The position numbers and the translations under genes are program-made. Positions 43,872 to 52,484 of a stretch of 64,000 nt of DNA are shown piece after piece. The notes beneath the pieces were generated by a model. The model was given only the letters and a program-made list of their open reading frames with translations, was not told the DNA's origin and ran no database searches. This stretch comes from an uncultured Tenacibaculum sp. (GTDB lineage: Bacteria; Bacteroidota; Bacteroidia; Flavobacteriales; Flavobacteriaceae), in NCBI GenBank assembly GCA_947501615.1, contig CANMWK010000003.1:124001-188000 (forward strand). The letters are read 5' to 3'. Every line of letters begins with the position of its first letter. Positions within the stretch are counted from its first letter, which is position 1.

Positions 43872-43903
43872 AAAAACTCCGACTTTATGTCGGAGTTTTT
43901 CAT
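43872..43903 (-). terminator. bidirectional terminator, mainly for lysA
   Basis: AAAAACTCCGAC (43872-43883) pairs with GTCGGAGTTTTT (43889-43900) through a 5-nt loop. It lies 46 bp past the lysA stop on the minus strand and has T runs in both directions. Confidence 0.85.
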
Positions 43904-43946
43904 TTTAAAAATATTAGTTTTATACTAGTTGTTTGTTTGATATTTC

Positions 43947-45149
43947 TTACAAGACAATTTCTTGACCTCTAATAATATCTTCAAAAGTTTCTCTTTTTCG
44001 AATCAAATAATCTTTACCTTCATGTAACATTACTTCTGCAGGTCTGTAACGAGAATTGTAGTTAGACGCCATAGAAAAACAATAAGCACCTGCATTGTGG
44101 AAACATAAGATATCGTCTTCTCTAATTTCATTAATTCTTCGATTGGTTCCAAAAGTATCTGTTTCACATATGTAACCAACTACACTATAAAAACGTTCTC
44201 TTCCTTTTGGATTGGAAAGATTTTCTATGAAATGATATGAATTATAAAACATTGGTCGTATTAAGTGATTTAAGCCACTATCGATACCAGCAAAAACTGT
44301 CGAAGTTGTTTGCTTAATTACATTTACTGTTGCTAAAAAATAACCAGCTTCACTAACTAAGAATTTTCCTGGTTCGAACATTAAGGTTAAATCTTTTCCA
44401 TATTCTTTACAGAATTCATTGAATCTTTTCGATAAATGTTTTCCTAAATCTTCAATATTAGTAGCAATATCCCCTTGTTTGTAAGGAACTTTAAAACCAC
44501 TACCAAAATCTATAAATTCAATACGATCAAATTCAAGCGCAGTTTTAAATAAAATTTCTGTAGCCATTAAAAACGTATCTACATCTAAAATATCTGACCC
44601 TGTATGCATATGTATACCATTAATATGCATTCCAGTATTTTCAACAACTCTTTTAATATGTGGAACTTGGTGAATAGAAATTCCAAACTTTGAATCAATA
44701 TGTCCTACGGAAATTTTAGAGTTCCCACCTGCCATAACATGTGGGTTAATTCGGATACAAACAGGAATATTTGGGTGCTTTTGTCCAAACAATTCTAAAA
44801 TTGACAAATTATCGATGTTTATTTGAACACCTAATTTTGCAACATCTTCAATTTCTTGTAAAGAAACTCCATTTGGCGTGTAAATAATATCTTTAGGATT
44901 AAAACCAGCCAACAAACCTAGTTTTACTTCTTGAACTGAAACAGTATCTAAACCACTTTCTAATTTATTAAATACTTTTAGTATGTTAACATTAGATAAT
45001 GCCTTAGTAGCATAATTAATTTTTACATTTTTTACTTTAGAAAAAGCTTTAGTGATTCTTTTATATTGACTTATAATTTTCTCTGTATCATATACATACA
45101 AAGGGCTTCCGTGCTTTTTTGCTAAATCTAAGAGTAAGTTGTTCTCCAT
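43947..45149 (-). CDS. lysA: Diaminopimelate decarboxylase
   Basis: LysA makes lysine from meso-diaminopimelate. The PLP-binding lysine is in INYATKALSN. Further conserved parts of the Orn/DAP/Arg decarboxylase 2 family are MHTGSDI, FIDFGSGFKVPY, the FEPGKFLVSEAG region and, in the sheet domain, CETDTFGTNR and NAGAYCFSMASNYN. The protein of 400 aa starts MENNLLLDLAKKHGSPLYVYD. ATG 45149 was chosen because a -7 box at 45168-45175 covers the only upstream alternative, a TTG. A terminator follows. No other lysine-pathway gene is close by. Confidence 0.95.
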   Translation of the reverse strand: MENNLLLDLAKKHGSPLYVYDTEKIISQYKRITKAFSKVKNVKINYATKALSNVNILKVFNKLESGLDTVSVQEVKLGLLAGFNPKDIIYTPNGVSLQEIEDVAKLGVQINIDNLSILELFGQKHPNIPVCIRINPHVMAGGNSKISVGHIDSKFGISIHQVPHIKRVVENTGMHINGIHMHTGSDILDVDTFLMATEILFKTALEFDRIEFIDFGSGFKVPYKQGDIATNIEDLGKHLSKRFNEFCKEYGKDLTLMFEPGKFLVSEAGYFLATVNVIKQTTSTVFAGIDSGLNHLIRPMFYNSYHFIENLSNPKGRERFYSVVGYICETDTFGTNRRINEIREDDILCFHNAGAYCFSMASNYNSRYRPAEVMLHEGKDYLIRKRETFEDIIRGQEIVL

Positions 45150-45167
45150 TTTAAAATTAATTTTTTT

Positions 45168-45175
45168 CAAATGTA
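45168..45175 (-). promoter_or_regulatory. -7 promoter element of lysA
   Basis: On the minus strand TACATTTG matches TAnnTTTG exactly, about 18 bp before the chosen ATG. It decides the start against the upstream TTG at 45170. Confidence 0.6.
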
Positions 45176-45274
45176 GAGATATAAGAATTCAAAAAAAATT
45201 GAATGAAAGAATATAACACAAAATTAAATTATGTAAATAAATTACACTTTTTAAGTATAAATTGCAGTTTTTTC

Positions 45275-45306
45275 TTGGTTTTTGGTAAAAAATAATAGTA
45301 TCTTTG
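45275..45306 (+). promoter_or_regulatory. promoter of an orphan small transcript
   Basis: -33 TTG (45275-45277), 21 bp, then -7 TATCTTTG (45299-45306), a perfect TAnnTTTG box with the same spacing as the rpsF promoter. No coding gene follows on this strand; a terminator lies 60 bp downstream. Confidence 0.75.
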
Positions 45307-45311
45307 TCTCG

Positions 45312-45400
45312 AAATCAAAATTGATGGGAGTGTTTTCATATATTTGATTTTAATAGGAGGTTAATTAAAAACTCTGGCATTTCTTCGCCAGAGTTTTTTC
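45312..45400 (+). ncRNA. candidate small RNA of about 88 nt
   Basis: The predicted transcript runs from just after the promoter to the terminator. A 5' stem AAATCAAA (45312-45319) pairs with TTTGATTT (45343-45350), enclosing TTGATGGGAGTGTTTTCATA. The single-stranded linker contains AGGAGG (45355-45360), complementary to the anti-Shine-Dalgarno end of 16S rRNA and uncommon in this genome type. A 12-bp terminator stem closes it. No credible open frame is present. The promoter and terminator are directly visible; the RNA itself is inferred. Confidence 0.6.
45367..45399 (+). terminator. terminator of the orphan small transcript
   Basis: AAAAACTCTGGC (45367-45378) and GCCAGAGTTTTT (45387-45398) form a 12-bp perfect stem with an 8-nt loop and T run. 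It may also serve pepT on the other strand. Confidence 0.85.
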
Positions 45401-45423
45401 TTTTTATACTATGTATGTAATTT

Positions 45424-46662
45424 CTACTTAAAGTTTACTGTGATTTTCTCAGCAATTCCTACAATAACTTCTGAAGCTTTTATAATAGATTCTACAGGTA
45501 CGTATTCATAACGTCCATGAAAATTATGTCCACCAGCAAAAATGTTTGGACATGGTAATCCTTTATAAGATAATTGAGATCCATCTGTTCCTCCTCGAAT
45601 AGGTTTAATTAAAGGTGTAATCCCTAAATCTTTCATTACTTCTTCAGCAATATCTACAATATGCATTACAGGTTCAACTTTTTCGCGCATATTAAAGTAT
45701 TGATCTTTAATCTCTATTTGAATAGCATCTTTACCGATTTCTTCATTTATCTTAGTTACAATAGATTTCATTGTTTCTTTTCGTTCTTGGAAAAGATTCA
45801 TATCATGATCTCTAATAATGTATCGTAAAACAGTTTGTTCTACTTTTCCTTCTATACTATGCAAATGGAAGAACCCTTCGTAGTCAGTAGTATGTTCTGG
45901 AACTTCTTTAGCAGGTAAAGCATTGATAAACTGACTAGCAATAGTCATAGAATTTACCATTTTGCCTTTAGCGTAACCTGGGTGAACAATTTTACCGTTT
46001 ACGGTTACTACAGCCCCAGCAGCATTAAAGTTCTCATATTCTAATTCACCAATTTGGCTTCCATCCATGGTGTATGCCCATTGTGCTCCAAATTTTTCAA
46101 CATCAAATTTGTGAGCTCCTTTACCAACTTCTTCATCAGGTGTGAAGCAAATTCGTATTTTACCATGTTTAATTTCTGGGTGTTGAATTAAGTATTCCAT
46201 TGCAGAAACAATCTCGGTAACCCCAGCTTTATCATCGGCACCTAATAAAGTAGTCCCGTCTGTAGTAATTAAAGTTTGTCCTTTATATAAAAGTAAATCT
46301 TCAAAGTATGATGGAGATAAAATAATGTTTTCTGCTTCGTTTAATACGATATCTTTTCCGTCATAATTTTCATGGATTTGAGGTTTTACATTTGCTCCAG
46401 TATAATCTGGACTCGTATCTATGTGTGCAACAAACCCAATTGTTGGTACTTCATAATCAATATTACTAGGTAATGTAGCCATTAGATAACAGTTTTCATC
46501 TAATTCAACATCTTCCATTCCAATTGCAATCAATTCTTGTTCTAGTACTTTGGCTAAATCCCATTGCTTTTCAGTACTAGGAAACGCAGGATTCTTAGGA
46601 TCAGATTCAGTATCTATAGTTACGTATTTAATAAACCTATTAATTATATTTTGTTTGTTCAT
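45424..46662 (-). CDS. pepT: Peptidase T (tripeptide aminopeptidase)
   Basis: The 412-aa zinc peptidase of family M20 releases N-terminal residues from tripeptides in the cytoplasm. Metal and catalytic segments are [33 protein letters not shown] and [33 protein letters not shown] and [12 protein letters not shown] are the typical C-terminal PepT markers. The start at ATG 46662 gives [20 protein letters not shown]. The gene follows a lipoprotein gene after 28 bp and is probably in the same transcript. Confidence 0.96.
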   Translation of the reverse strand: MNKQNIINRFIKYVTIDTESDPKNPAFPSTEKQWDLAKVLEQELIAIGMEDVELDENCYLMATLPSNIDYEVPTIGFVAHIDTSPDYTGANVKPQIHENYDGKDIVLNEAENIILSPSYFEDLLLYKGQTLITTDGTTLLGADDKAGVTEIVSAMEYLIQHPEIKHGKIRICFTPDEEVGKGAHKFDVEKFGAQWAYTMDGSQIGELEYENFNAAGAVVTVNGKIVHPGYAKGKMVNSMTIASQFINALPAKEVPEHTTDYEGFFHLHSIEGKVEQTVLRYIIRDHDMNLFQERKETMKSIVTKINEEIGKDAIQIEIKDQYFNMREKVEPVMHIVDIAEEVMKDLGITPLIKPIRGGTDGSQLSYKGLPCPNIFAGGHNFHGRYEYVPVESIIKASEVIVGIAEKITVNFK

Positions 46663-46690
46663 TAAGTAATGTTTTGTTTGTTATGAATGT

Positions 46691-47239
46691 TTATTTCACT
46701 TGTATATCATTAATTAGCGAAATGGCAGAGCAAAGTCTTTCATTAATTAAAGAATCACCATAAATTTCCGTCTTTGCATGAATAAAACCAGTTTGTGTTT
46801 TTCCGTACAGATTCAAAATATGATAATTAAACTTTCCTCTTTTTCCTTTAGCTAAATTGTAATATGCGTCTTTTCTTTTGAATTGTAATCGTTTAGATTT
46901 TACTTCGGTAAGTTGAAATTCTTCATTATCTCTTTTTACTTTGTAAATAAAATCATCATCAATATTATCAGGATTAGTAATAAAAGAAATATCGATTAAC
47001 GTAGCCTCCGATAAAGTTAAAGTAGTATCTGCTGCATAAATAGAAGAAACAGCATCTTCATAATATAAGTTTATTTTCCAGTGATTAGGAAATCTAACTG
47101 TAAAATTTTTCTTGAAATCTTCAACAGTTTCTAAAGTCCCTAGTGAAGACGATTTGCAATTGAATTCTTTAGCTAATTCGTTAGAATCACATGAGATAAA
47201 TAAAAAAACACTACAAATAAATAATAAATACTTTGTCAT
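46691..47239 (-). CDS. Lipoprotein of unknown function
   Basis: MTKYLLFICSVFLFISC is a signal ending in a lipobox (LFISC). The 182-aa mature protein is beta-rich, with NFTVRFPNHWKINLYYEDAV, a phrase resembling PsbP-like or similar small lipoprotein domains, though I cannot assign it. It starts 2 bp after the DUF3810 gene and precedes pepT, so it belongs to a three-gene transcript. Function unknown. Confidence 0.68.
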   Translation of the reverse strand: MTKYLLFICSVFLFISCDSNELAKEFNCKSSSLGTLETVEDFKKNFTVRFPNHWKINLYYEDAVSSIYAADTTLTLSEATLIDISFITNPDNIDDDFIYKVKRDNEEFQLTEVKSKRLQFKRKDAYYNLAKGKRGKFNYHILNLYGKTQTGFIHAKTEIYGDSLINERLCSAISLINDIQVK

Positions 47240-47241
47240 AA

Positions 47242-48309
47242 TTATTTTTGTTCAAAATAGGCAATAAGCAAATCTACAACATAGCTGTAAGATTCTATTC
47301 CTTTTGTTTGATTATTCGCTTTTAAATACGAGTTATATCCTTTTTTAATGTAGGGTTCTATTGGATTTTCATATTTTTTCCAGAATAGATAATTGTCGTT
47401 TAATTCTTTTTTAATTCCTTTATTTACAGTTTTCCAGAGTTCCTTATACAGTTCTTTATCTCTTTTTCTGATTTCTCTCATGCAATATCGAAAAGCCATT
47501 CTGTAACCAGAATAATTGAAGTAAATATCATCACTATAAGCACAAGCTAAGAACCCTAAAAAGTTGGCATCGTTTTCAGCAGACCAGCCTATTTGATGTG
47601 CAACTTCATGACAAGTAGTTGCAGGATAACCAGCTTTTGGTAACATACTGTTTACTTGAGCTTCACCAGTAATAGGGTTTAAATATCCGGCAGTACCATT
47701 ATAGGATTGAAATAAGCTAACTAAAGAGTTTTTTATAGCTGGACTTTTATAAGCTAACTGAGGGTAGTCAGAAGCAACTTTTTTATAAGCAGCAGGGACT
47801 TTATCATAAATTTCTCTAGAAGAATATGGAACTTCAATTTTTAAGGTATCGTTTTGAGTAATATCAAGATGAATTTTATTGAAGATTTCAATTGTTTTTT
47901 TCGTAGTACGAATCAATTGTTCTGTTGTATATTTTGATTGTTGTAATCCTAAATTTTCAGCTAAAGGTTTTCTGAAATAATTTAATCCCCAAAAACAATA
48001 AAAACAGAAATAAATAATAGAAAGTATTCCTACAAATTGAAGAAGCTTAGAAAGTATTCCTCTAAATCTATTCCGAACTAATTTGTAAACTTGTCGTATT
48101 AAAAGTACAATAAGTACCAACCCTAAAAGGTCACCAAAAGAAAAAGGAAGCCAACCAAGAAGAATTCTAAGTAATCTTGAGATGTATGGGTAAATTCCAT
48201 TGGAATAATAACGCTCTATAAATTCGGGTCTTTGGCTTAAAAATTGTACTATAAGATACTGTAAAGGCAAAGAGAGCGCCAGAAGTATATGCTTCTTTTG
48301 TAATTTCAT
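47242..48309 (-). CDS. DUF3810 membrane protein, putative zinc metallopeptidase
   Basis: The 355-aa protein has two to three N-terminal membrane helices (about 8-24, 46-70 and 87-108). A soluble domain with HEVAHQIGWSAENDANFLGF (HExxH plus a downstream Glu) follows. This arrangement is that of DUF3810 proteins of Bacteroidota. Peptidase activity is inferred from the HExxH motif. The preceding PKAGYPATTC and the downstream YSGYRMAFRYCM are also family-typical. It is the first gene of the transcript running to pepT. Confidence 0.85.
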   Translation of the reverse strand: MKLQKKHILLALSLPLQYLIVQFLSQRPEFIERYYSNGIYPYISRLLRILLGWLPFSFGDLLGLVLIVLLIRQVYKLVRNRFRGILSKLLQFVGILSIIYFCFYCFWGLNYFRKPLAENLGLQQSKYTTEQLIRTTKKTIEIFNKIHLDITQNDTLKIEVPYSSREIYDKVPAAYKKVASDYPQLAYKSPAIKNSLVSLFQSYNGTAGYLNPITGEAQVNSMLPKAGYPATTCHEVAHQIGWSAENDANFLGFLACAYSDDIYFNYSGYRMAFRYCMREIRKRDKELYKELWKTVNKGIKKELNDNYLFWKKYENPIEPYIKKGYNSYLKANNQTKGIESYSYVVDLLIAYFEQK

Positions 48310-48422
48310 TAGGTAAAAATAAAAAACAAAAATGTTATCAACACTTTAGTAACAGTTTTGTTTACAATTTTTGTGAAAAAAGAAAATTATACAAAACAAG
48401 GAGCAATGTGAACCTAAAAAAT

Positions 48423-48430
48423 TACTTTTG
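48423..48430 (+). promoter_or_regulatory. -7 promoter element directly before dnaB
   Basis: TACTTTTG matches TAnnTTTG and ends only 5 bp before the dnaB ATG, so transcription would begin at or next to the start codon. No -33 TTG is seen at the right distance. Confidence 0.45.
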
Positions 48431-48435
48431 TCACC

Positions 48436-49965
48436 ATGGAGAAAACAAAAAGTTTAAGGGGAGGTAGAGTTGACCGTTCTAAGGTTGTGAATCTAGAGAA
48501 AGGAAAGCTTCCACCACAAGCATTAGATTTAGAGGAGGCTGTATTGGGGGCTATGATGACAGATAAGAAAGGGATTGATGAAGTAATCGATATTTTGCAT
48601 CCTGACGCTTTTTATGATAGAAGACACCAAGAAATATATGCGGCAATTTATGCGTTATTCCAGAATTCTGAACCGATTGATTTATTAACGGTATCTAACC
48701 AGTTAAGAAAAGAAGGGAAACTAGAAATAGCTGGTGGAGATTTTTATATCATCGGATTAACACAAAAAGTAGCTTCTTCTGCACATATTGAATTTCACTC
48801 TAGAATTATTTTAGAGAAATTTATTCAACGAAAATTAATTTCTATTTCTTCGGAAATTATTGAAAGTGCTTATGATGAAACAACAGATGTTTTTGATTTA
48901 TTGGATGATGCCGAAGGAAAACTTTTTGAAGTAACACAAGGAAACCTTAAAAAAGGAGCAGAAAATGCACAATCTCTTGTACAACAGGCGATAAATAAAA
49001 TTCAAGAAATTTCGAATAAAGAAGGGATGAGTGGTTTAGCTACTGGTTTTACCAAGTTAGATGCACTTACTTCTGGTTGGCAACCAACCGATTTAATTAT
49101 TATTGCAGCGCGTCCTGGTATGGGTAAAACGGCATTTGTAATCTCGATGGCAAAAAATATGGCAATCGATTTTAATCATGCAGTTGCATTATTCTCTCTG
49201 GAGATGTCATCGGTACAGTTAATTACTCGTATGATTTCTTCTGAAACTGGATTAACTTCTGAAAAGTTACGTAAAGGAAACCTTGAACCACATGAATGGG
49301 AACAATTAAATGTAAAAGTGAAAAAACTTTCTGATGCGCCTATTTTTATTGATGATACTCCAGCACTTTCAATTTTCGATTTACGTGCAAAAGCGCGTCG
49401 TTTGGTATCACAGCATGGTGTGAAAATCTTAATTATTGATTATTTACAGTTAATGACAGCTGGTGGAGCAGGAGGTAACCGTGAACAAGAAATCTCGATG
49501 ATTTCACGTAACTTAAAAGCGTTAGCAAAAGAATTAGATGTACCAGTAATTGCATTATCACAGTTATCACGTTCGGTAGAAACTCGTGGAGGAAGTAAAC
49601 GTCCGCTTTTATCCGATCTTCGTGAATCTGGAGCGATTGAGCAGGATGCCGATATTGTATCGTTTATTTTCCGTCCAGAATATTATGGTATGACAGAGTG
49701 GGATGATGATGATCATTCGCCATGTGAGGGGCAAGGAGAGTTTATTGTTGCAAAACATCGTAATGGTGGATTAGATAATATTCGTTTGAAATTTACTGGG
49801 CACTTAGCTAAATTCTCAGATTTAGAAGAAGGGTTTAGTAGCGAATTCCAATCAAGTATGAATACATTCGAATCTGGTGGTTTACCATCTCCTTCTACTG
49901 AAGATGCTTTTGGAGCTCCGGAATCACCTTCTGGTTCAGATTTTAATGATGATGTACCTTTTTAA
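48436..49965 (+). CDS. dnaB: Replicative DNA helicase DnaB
   Basis: DnaB unwinds the fork ahead of the polymerase as a hexamer. The N-terminal primase-interacting helical domain begins around LPPQALDLEEAVLGAMMTDKK. The RecA-like ATPase has Walker A ARPGMGKTAF, Walker B ILIIDYLQLM, then SRNLKALAKELDVPVIALSQLSR and the DLRESGAIEQDAD segment. The C-terminal tail is acidic and ends NDDVPF, a short peptide seen in flavobacterial DnaB. At 509 aa it is of usual length and shows no intein, which is a known DnaB insertion. A terminator follows at 49993. Confidence 0.97.
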   Translation: MEKTKSLRGGRVDRSKVVNLEKGKLPPQALDLEEAVLGAMMTDKKGIDEVIDILHPDAFYDRRHQEIYAAIYALFQNSEPIDLLTVSNQLRKEGKLEIAGGDFYIIGLTQKVASSAHIEFHSRIILEKFIQRKLISISSEIIESAYDETTDVFDLLDDAEGKLFEVTQGNLKKGAENAQSLVQQAINKIQEISNKEGMSGLATGFTKLDALTSGWQPTDLIIIAARPGMGKTAFVISMAKNMAIDFNHAVALFSLEMSSVQLITRMISSETGLTSEKLRKGNLEPHEWEQLNVKVKKLSDAPIFIDDTPALSIFDLRAKARRLVSQHGVKILIIDYLQLMTAGGAGGNREQEISMISRNLKALAKELDVPVIALSQLSRSVETRGGSKRPLLSDLRESGAIEQDADIVSFIFRPEYYGMTEWDDDDHSPCEGQGEFIVAKHRNGGLDNIRLKFTGHLAKFSDLEEGFSSEFQSSMNTFESGGLPSPSTEDAFGAPESPSGSDFNDDVPF

Positions 49966-49992
49966 ACTTTAAACAAATCATAAAATATATAG

Positions 49993-50029
49993 AAATACAC
50001 AATTGCTTACTTGTAATTGTGTATTTTAG
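49993..50029 (+). terminator. terminator after dnaB
   Basis: AAATACACAATT (49993-50004) pairs with AATTGTGTATTT (50015-50026) through a 10-nt loop, followed by weak T residues. Confidence 0.65.
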
Positions 50030-50038
50030 TTTTTAGAT

Positions 50039-51298
50039 ATGAAGAAATATATTTTTTTACTAGTGGTGGCATTTTTGTCGAATACGGTTTCGGCATCTTT
50101 TATTTATTTACCAATGAGCCACGATAATCAAAAAAATCATTTGAAGGCATACGGAATTGTGTATTACGGATTACAAAATGGTTTAAAAGCAAAATGGTTA
50201 TTAAATTATGATGGAGGAGCTTTTTTAGTTGAAAATAATGACGATGTTATTAATGAATGTAAAATAAGAGGTGTTTCGTACCAAGTAATATCAGATGCAA
50301 AAGCACAATTACTATTAGAAGAAATTTCTTCACCTAGTAAAAATCAAGAAGCTGTTACTTTAGAAAAAGCACCCAAAATTGCGGTATATTCTCCTAAAGA
50401 TAAATTGCCTTGGGATGATGCCGTTACTATGGTGTTAACTTATGCAGAGATACCTTTTGATGTGGTATATGATGAAGAAGTACTTTCTGATAAATTGTTA
50501 TTATATGAGTGGTTGCATTTGCATCATGAAGATTTTACAGGTCAGTATGGACGTTTTTATGGATCTTTTAGAGCGGCTCCTTGGTACATTCAACAAAAAA
50601 AAGATGCAGAAGCTTTGGCTAAAAAATTAGGATATTCTAAGGTTTCTGAAGCTAAACGAGATGTAACCAAAAAAATTAGAGATTTCGTAATTGGAGGTGG
50701 TTTTATGTTTGCCATGTGTTCTGCAACAGATAGTTTTGATATTGCACTTTCTGCTGATGGTGTAGATATTTGTGAAACCATGTTCGATGGCGATCCATCG
50801 GAACCAAATTATCAATCAAAAATAGATTACAATAAAACTTTTGCTTTTAAAAATTTCGAATTGATTCGAAATCCAACTACGTATGAGTTTTCTTCTATTG
50901 ATATGACACGAAAGAGAAGAATAAATAAAGAAACAGACTATTTTGTTTTAAAAGACTTTTCAGCAAAATGGGATCAGGTGCCAACCATGTTATGTCAGAA
51001 CCATACGCAATTAGTTAAAGGGTTTATGGGGCAAACTACTTCTTTTGAACGTAGAACTGTGAAATCTAATGTGATGGTTTTAGGTGAAAATGAAACCAAT
51101 AGAGAGGCGAGGTACATTCATGGAACTAAAGGAAAAGGATTGTTTACTTTTTATGGGGGACATGATCCAGAAGATTATCAGCATCGAGTAGGAGATCCTA
51201 AAACTGAGTTAGACCTGCATCCGACTTCACCTGGATATCGTTTAATTTTAAATAATGTATTGTTTCCTGCTGCTAAAAAGAAGAAACAGAAAACCTAA
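50039..51298 (+). CDS. Exported protein with amidotransferase-like (GATase1/DJ-1) fold
   Basis: The signal peptide MKKYIFLLVVAFLSNTVSA is followed by NHLKAYGIVYYGLQNG and WLLNYDGGAFLV. The centre has FVIGGGFMFAMCSATDSFDI, which looks like a class I amidotransferase nucleophile elbow (G-x-C-x-A). A later FYGGHDPEDYQHR could supply the His. Homologues in Bacteroidota are often named asparagine synthetase B, but no ATP-binding synthetase domain is present and the protein is exported. At 419 aa it appears complete. The reaction is unknown. Confidence 0.72.
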   Translation: MKKYIFLLVVAFLSNTVSASFIYLPMSHDNQKNHLKAYGIVYYGLQNGLKAKWLLNYDGGAFLVENNDDVINECKIRGVSYQVISDAKAQLLLEEISSPSKNQEAVTLEKAPKIAVYSPKDKLPWDDAVTMVLTYAEIPFDVVYDEEVLSDKLLLYEWLHLHHEDFTGQYGRFYGSFRAAPWYIQQKKDAEALAKKLGYSKVSEAKRDVTKKIRDFVIGGGFMFAMCSATDSFDIALSADGVDICETMFDGDPSEPNYQSKIDYNKTFAFKNFELIRNPTTYEFSSIDMTRKRRINKETDYFVLKDFSAKWDQVPTMLCQNHTQLVKGFMGQTTSFERRTVKSNVMVLGENETNREARYIHGTKGKGLFTFYGGHDPEDYQHRVGDPKTELDLHPTSPGYRLILNNVLFPAAKKKKQKT

Positions 51299-51347
51299 AA
51301 GAAGTTACTTCTATAAATTCTAAGAAATTAAATAAGTAAAACCTATT

Positions 51348-52037
51348 TTGTCTGACTTTTTTACATTATTAAAAAAAGGGTTTCTAGCAGCTGAAAACTT
51401 AACGATCAAACAAACACTTATTTTAGGTGTAACGTTGTATTTCCTACTAACGATTTTCAAGTTCCTTTTATTCTTTTTGGGATTTTATTTTTTTGAACTT
51501 GAAGATTTACCAAAACCTATTTACAATGAATTTTTTACTAATAGAACTGAGCTTGAAAAATTATTTTTTATAGCAATTTTAGGACCAATTTCTGAGGAAT
51601 TAAGTTTTAGGTTGGGACTTATATTTTCTAAATTGAATTTTTCAATTCTAGTCTCAGGAATTATGTACTATGTTCTGGCTATATGTACAGACATAAATTG
51701 GATTATTGGTTTATATCTGTGGTTAATTTCAGGTTTTTTAGTTTATTTTTCAATCTCAATTTCTTCAAGTACTGTAGTTAAATTATCTTCTTTCTGGAGC
51801 GAAAATAGGCTTGAAATTTTTTATATGTTGTTGCTAATTTTCAGTATATTACATTTATGGAATTACGAGTGGAACCTTCGTTTTTGGAAATATTCATTAC
51901 TGTTAATAGTACCGCATGTTATAGGGGGATTCTTTTATAGTTATGCACGTTTTAAAAAAGGTATATTATTTTCAATTTGTTTGCATATTTGTAATAATGG
52001 ATTGTTAAAATCTATTTTAATGATAGTAGAGTCGTAA
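51348..52037 (+). CDS. CPBP-family intramembrane metalloprotease-like protein
   Basis: The 229-aa protein has about six to seven membrane helices. Its central motif is GPISEELSFRLGL, the EExxxR signature of CPBP (CAAX/Abi-type) intramembrane proteases. A His-containing HVIGGFFYSYARF and the closing SICLHICNNGL supply the further ligands of the family. The only start in front of the conserved part is TTG 51348. CPBP proteins process prenylated peptides or serve in self-immunity to bacteriocins, but the substrate here is unknown. Confidence 0.78.
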   Translation: MSDFFTLLKKGFLAAENLTIKQTLILGVTLYFLLTIFKFLLFFLGFYFFELEDLPKPIYNEFFTNRTELEKLFFIAILGPISEELSFRLGLIFSKLNFSILVSGIMYYVLAICTDINWIIGLYLWLISGFLVYFSISISSSTVVKLSSFWSENRLEIFYMLLLIFSILHLWNYEWNLRFWKYSLLLIVPHVIGGFFYSYARFKKGILFSICLHICNNGLLKSILMIVES

Positions 52038-52424
52038 TATTTTAATTTTTTCTCCCAGGAATTACAATTAATTATAGTAATAACATTTTCATATTATTTG
52101 ATGCTTACATTGAATTTTATATGTAAAAAATATTTTAGCACATGACAAAAAAGTGCTTTTAAGTTCAAATAACTGAAAATCAGAATCTTTTTTAGTTAAA
52201 TTCATCGTGTCTCCTCAAACATTATTGAAGTTAAAAGCTTTTAAATGAAAACAGCTTACGAAGTAAGTCGAGAGGTTTTTATAGTTCTCAAAATTGGTCT
52301 AAAACCCTACACTTAAGTGCAGAGTCGTTTAGTTAAACAATTAACAATATTAAGGTCTCAACTTTAGTTTATCTTGAGAGATAATCGAAAGACTCGACCA
52401 GACAATAGAAAAGTATGATCATAA
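52038..52424. other. gene-free AT-rich gap
   Basis: About 390 bp without a convincing gene. It contains a weak hairpin (AGCAC...GTGCTTTT near 52138-52158) and short degenerate repeats (gtcgagag, gactcgacc). No tRNA or regulatory element was identified. Confidence 0.5.
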
Positions 52425-52460
52425 AAAAAGCAAAACCAATGGGTTTTGCTTTTTTATTTT
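52425..52460 (-). terminator. bidirectional terminator of the S41 protease gene
   Basis: AAAAAGCAAAACC (52425-52437) pairs with GGTTTTGCTTTTT (52442-52454) around AATG. It lies 30 bp past the protease stop, with T runs on both strands. Confidence 0.85.
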
Positions 52461-52484
52461 CAATACTATACTAAGTTGATTAGA

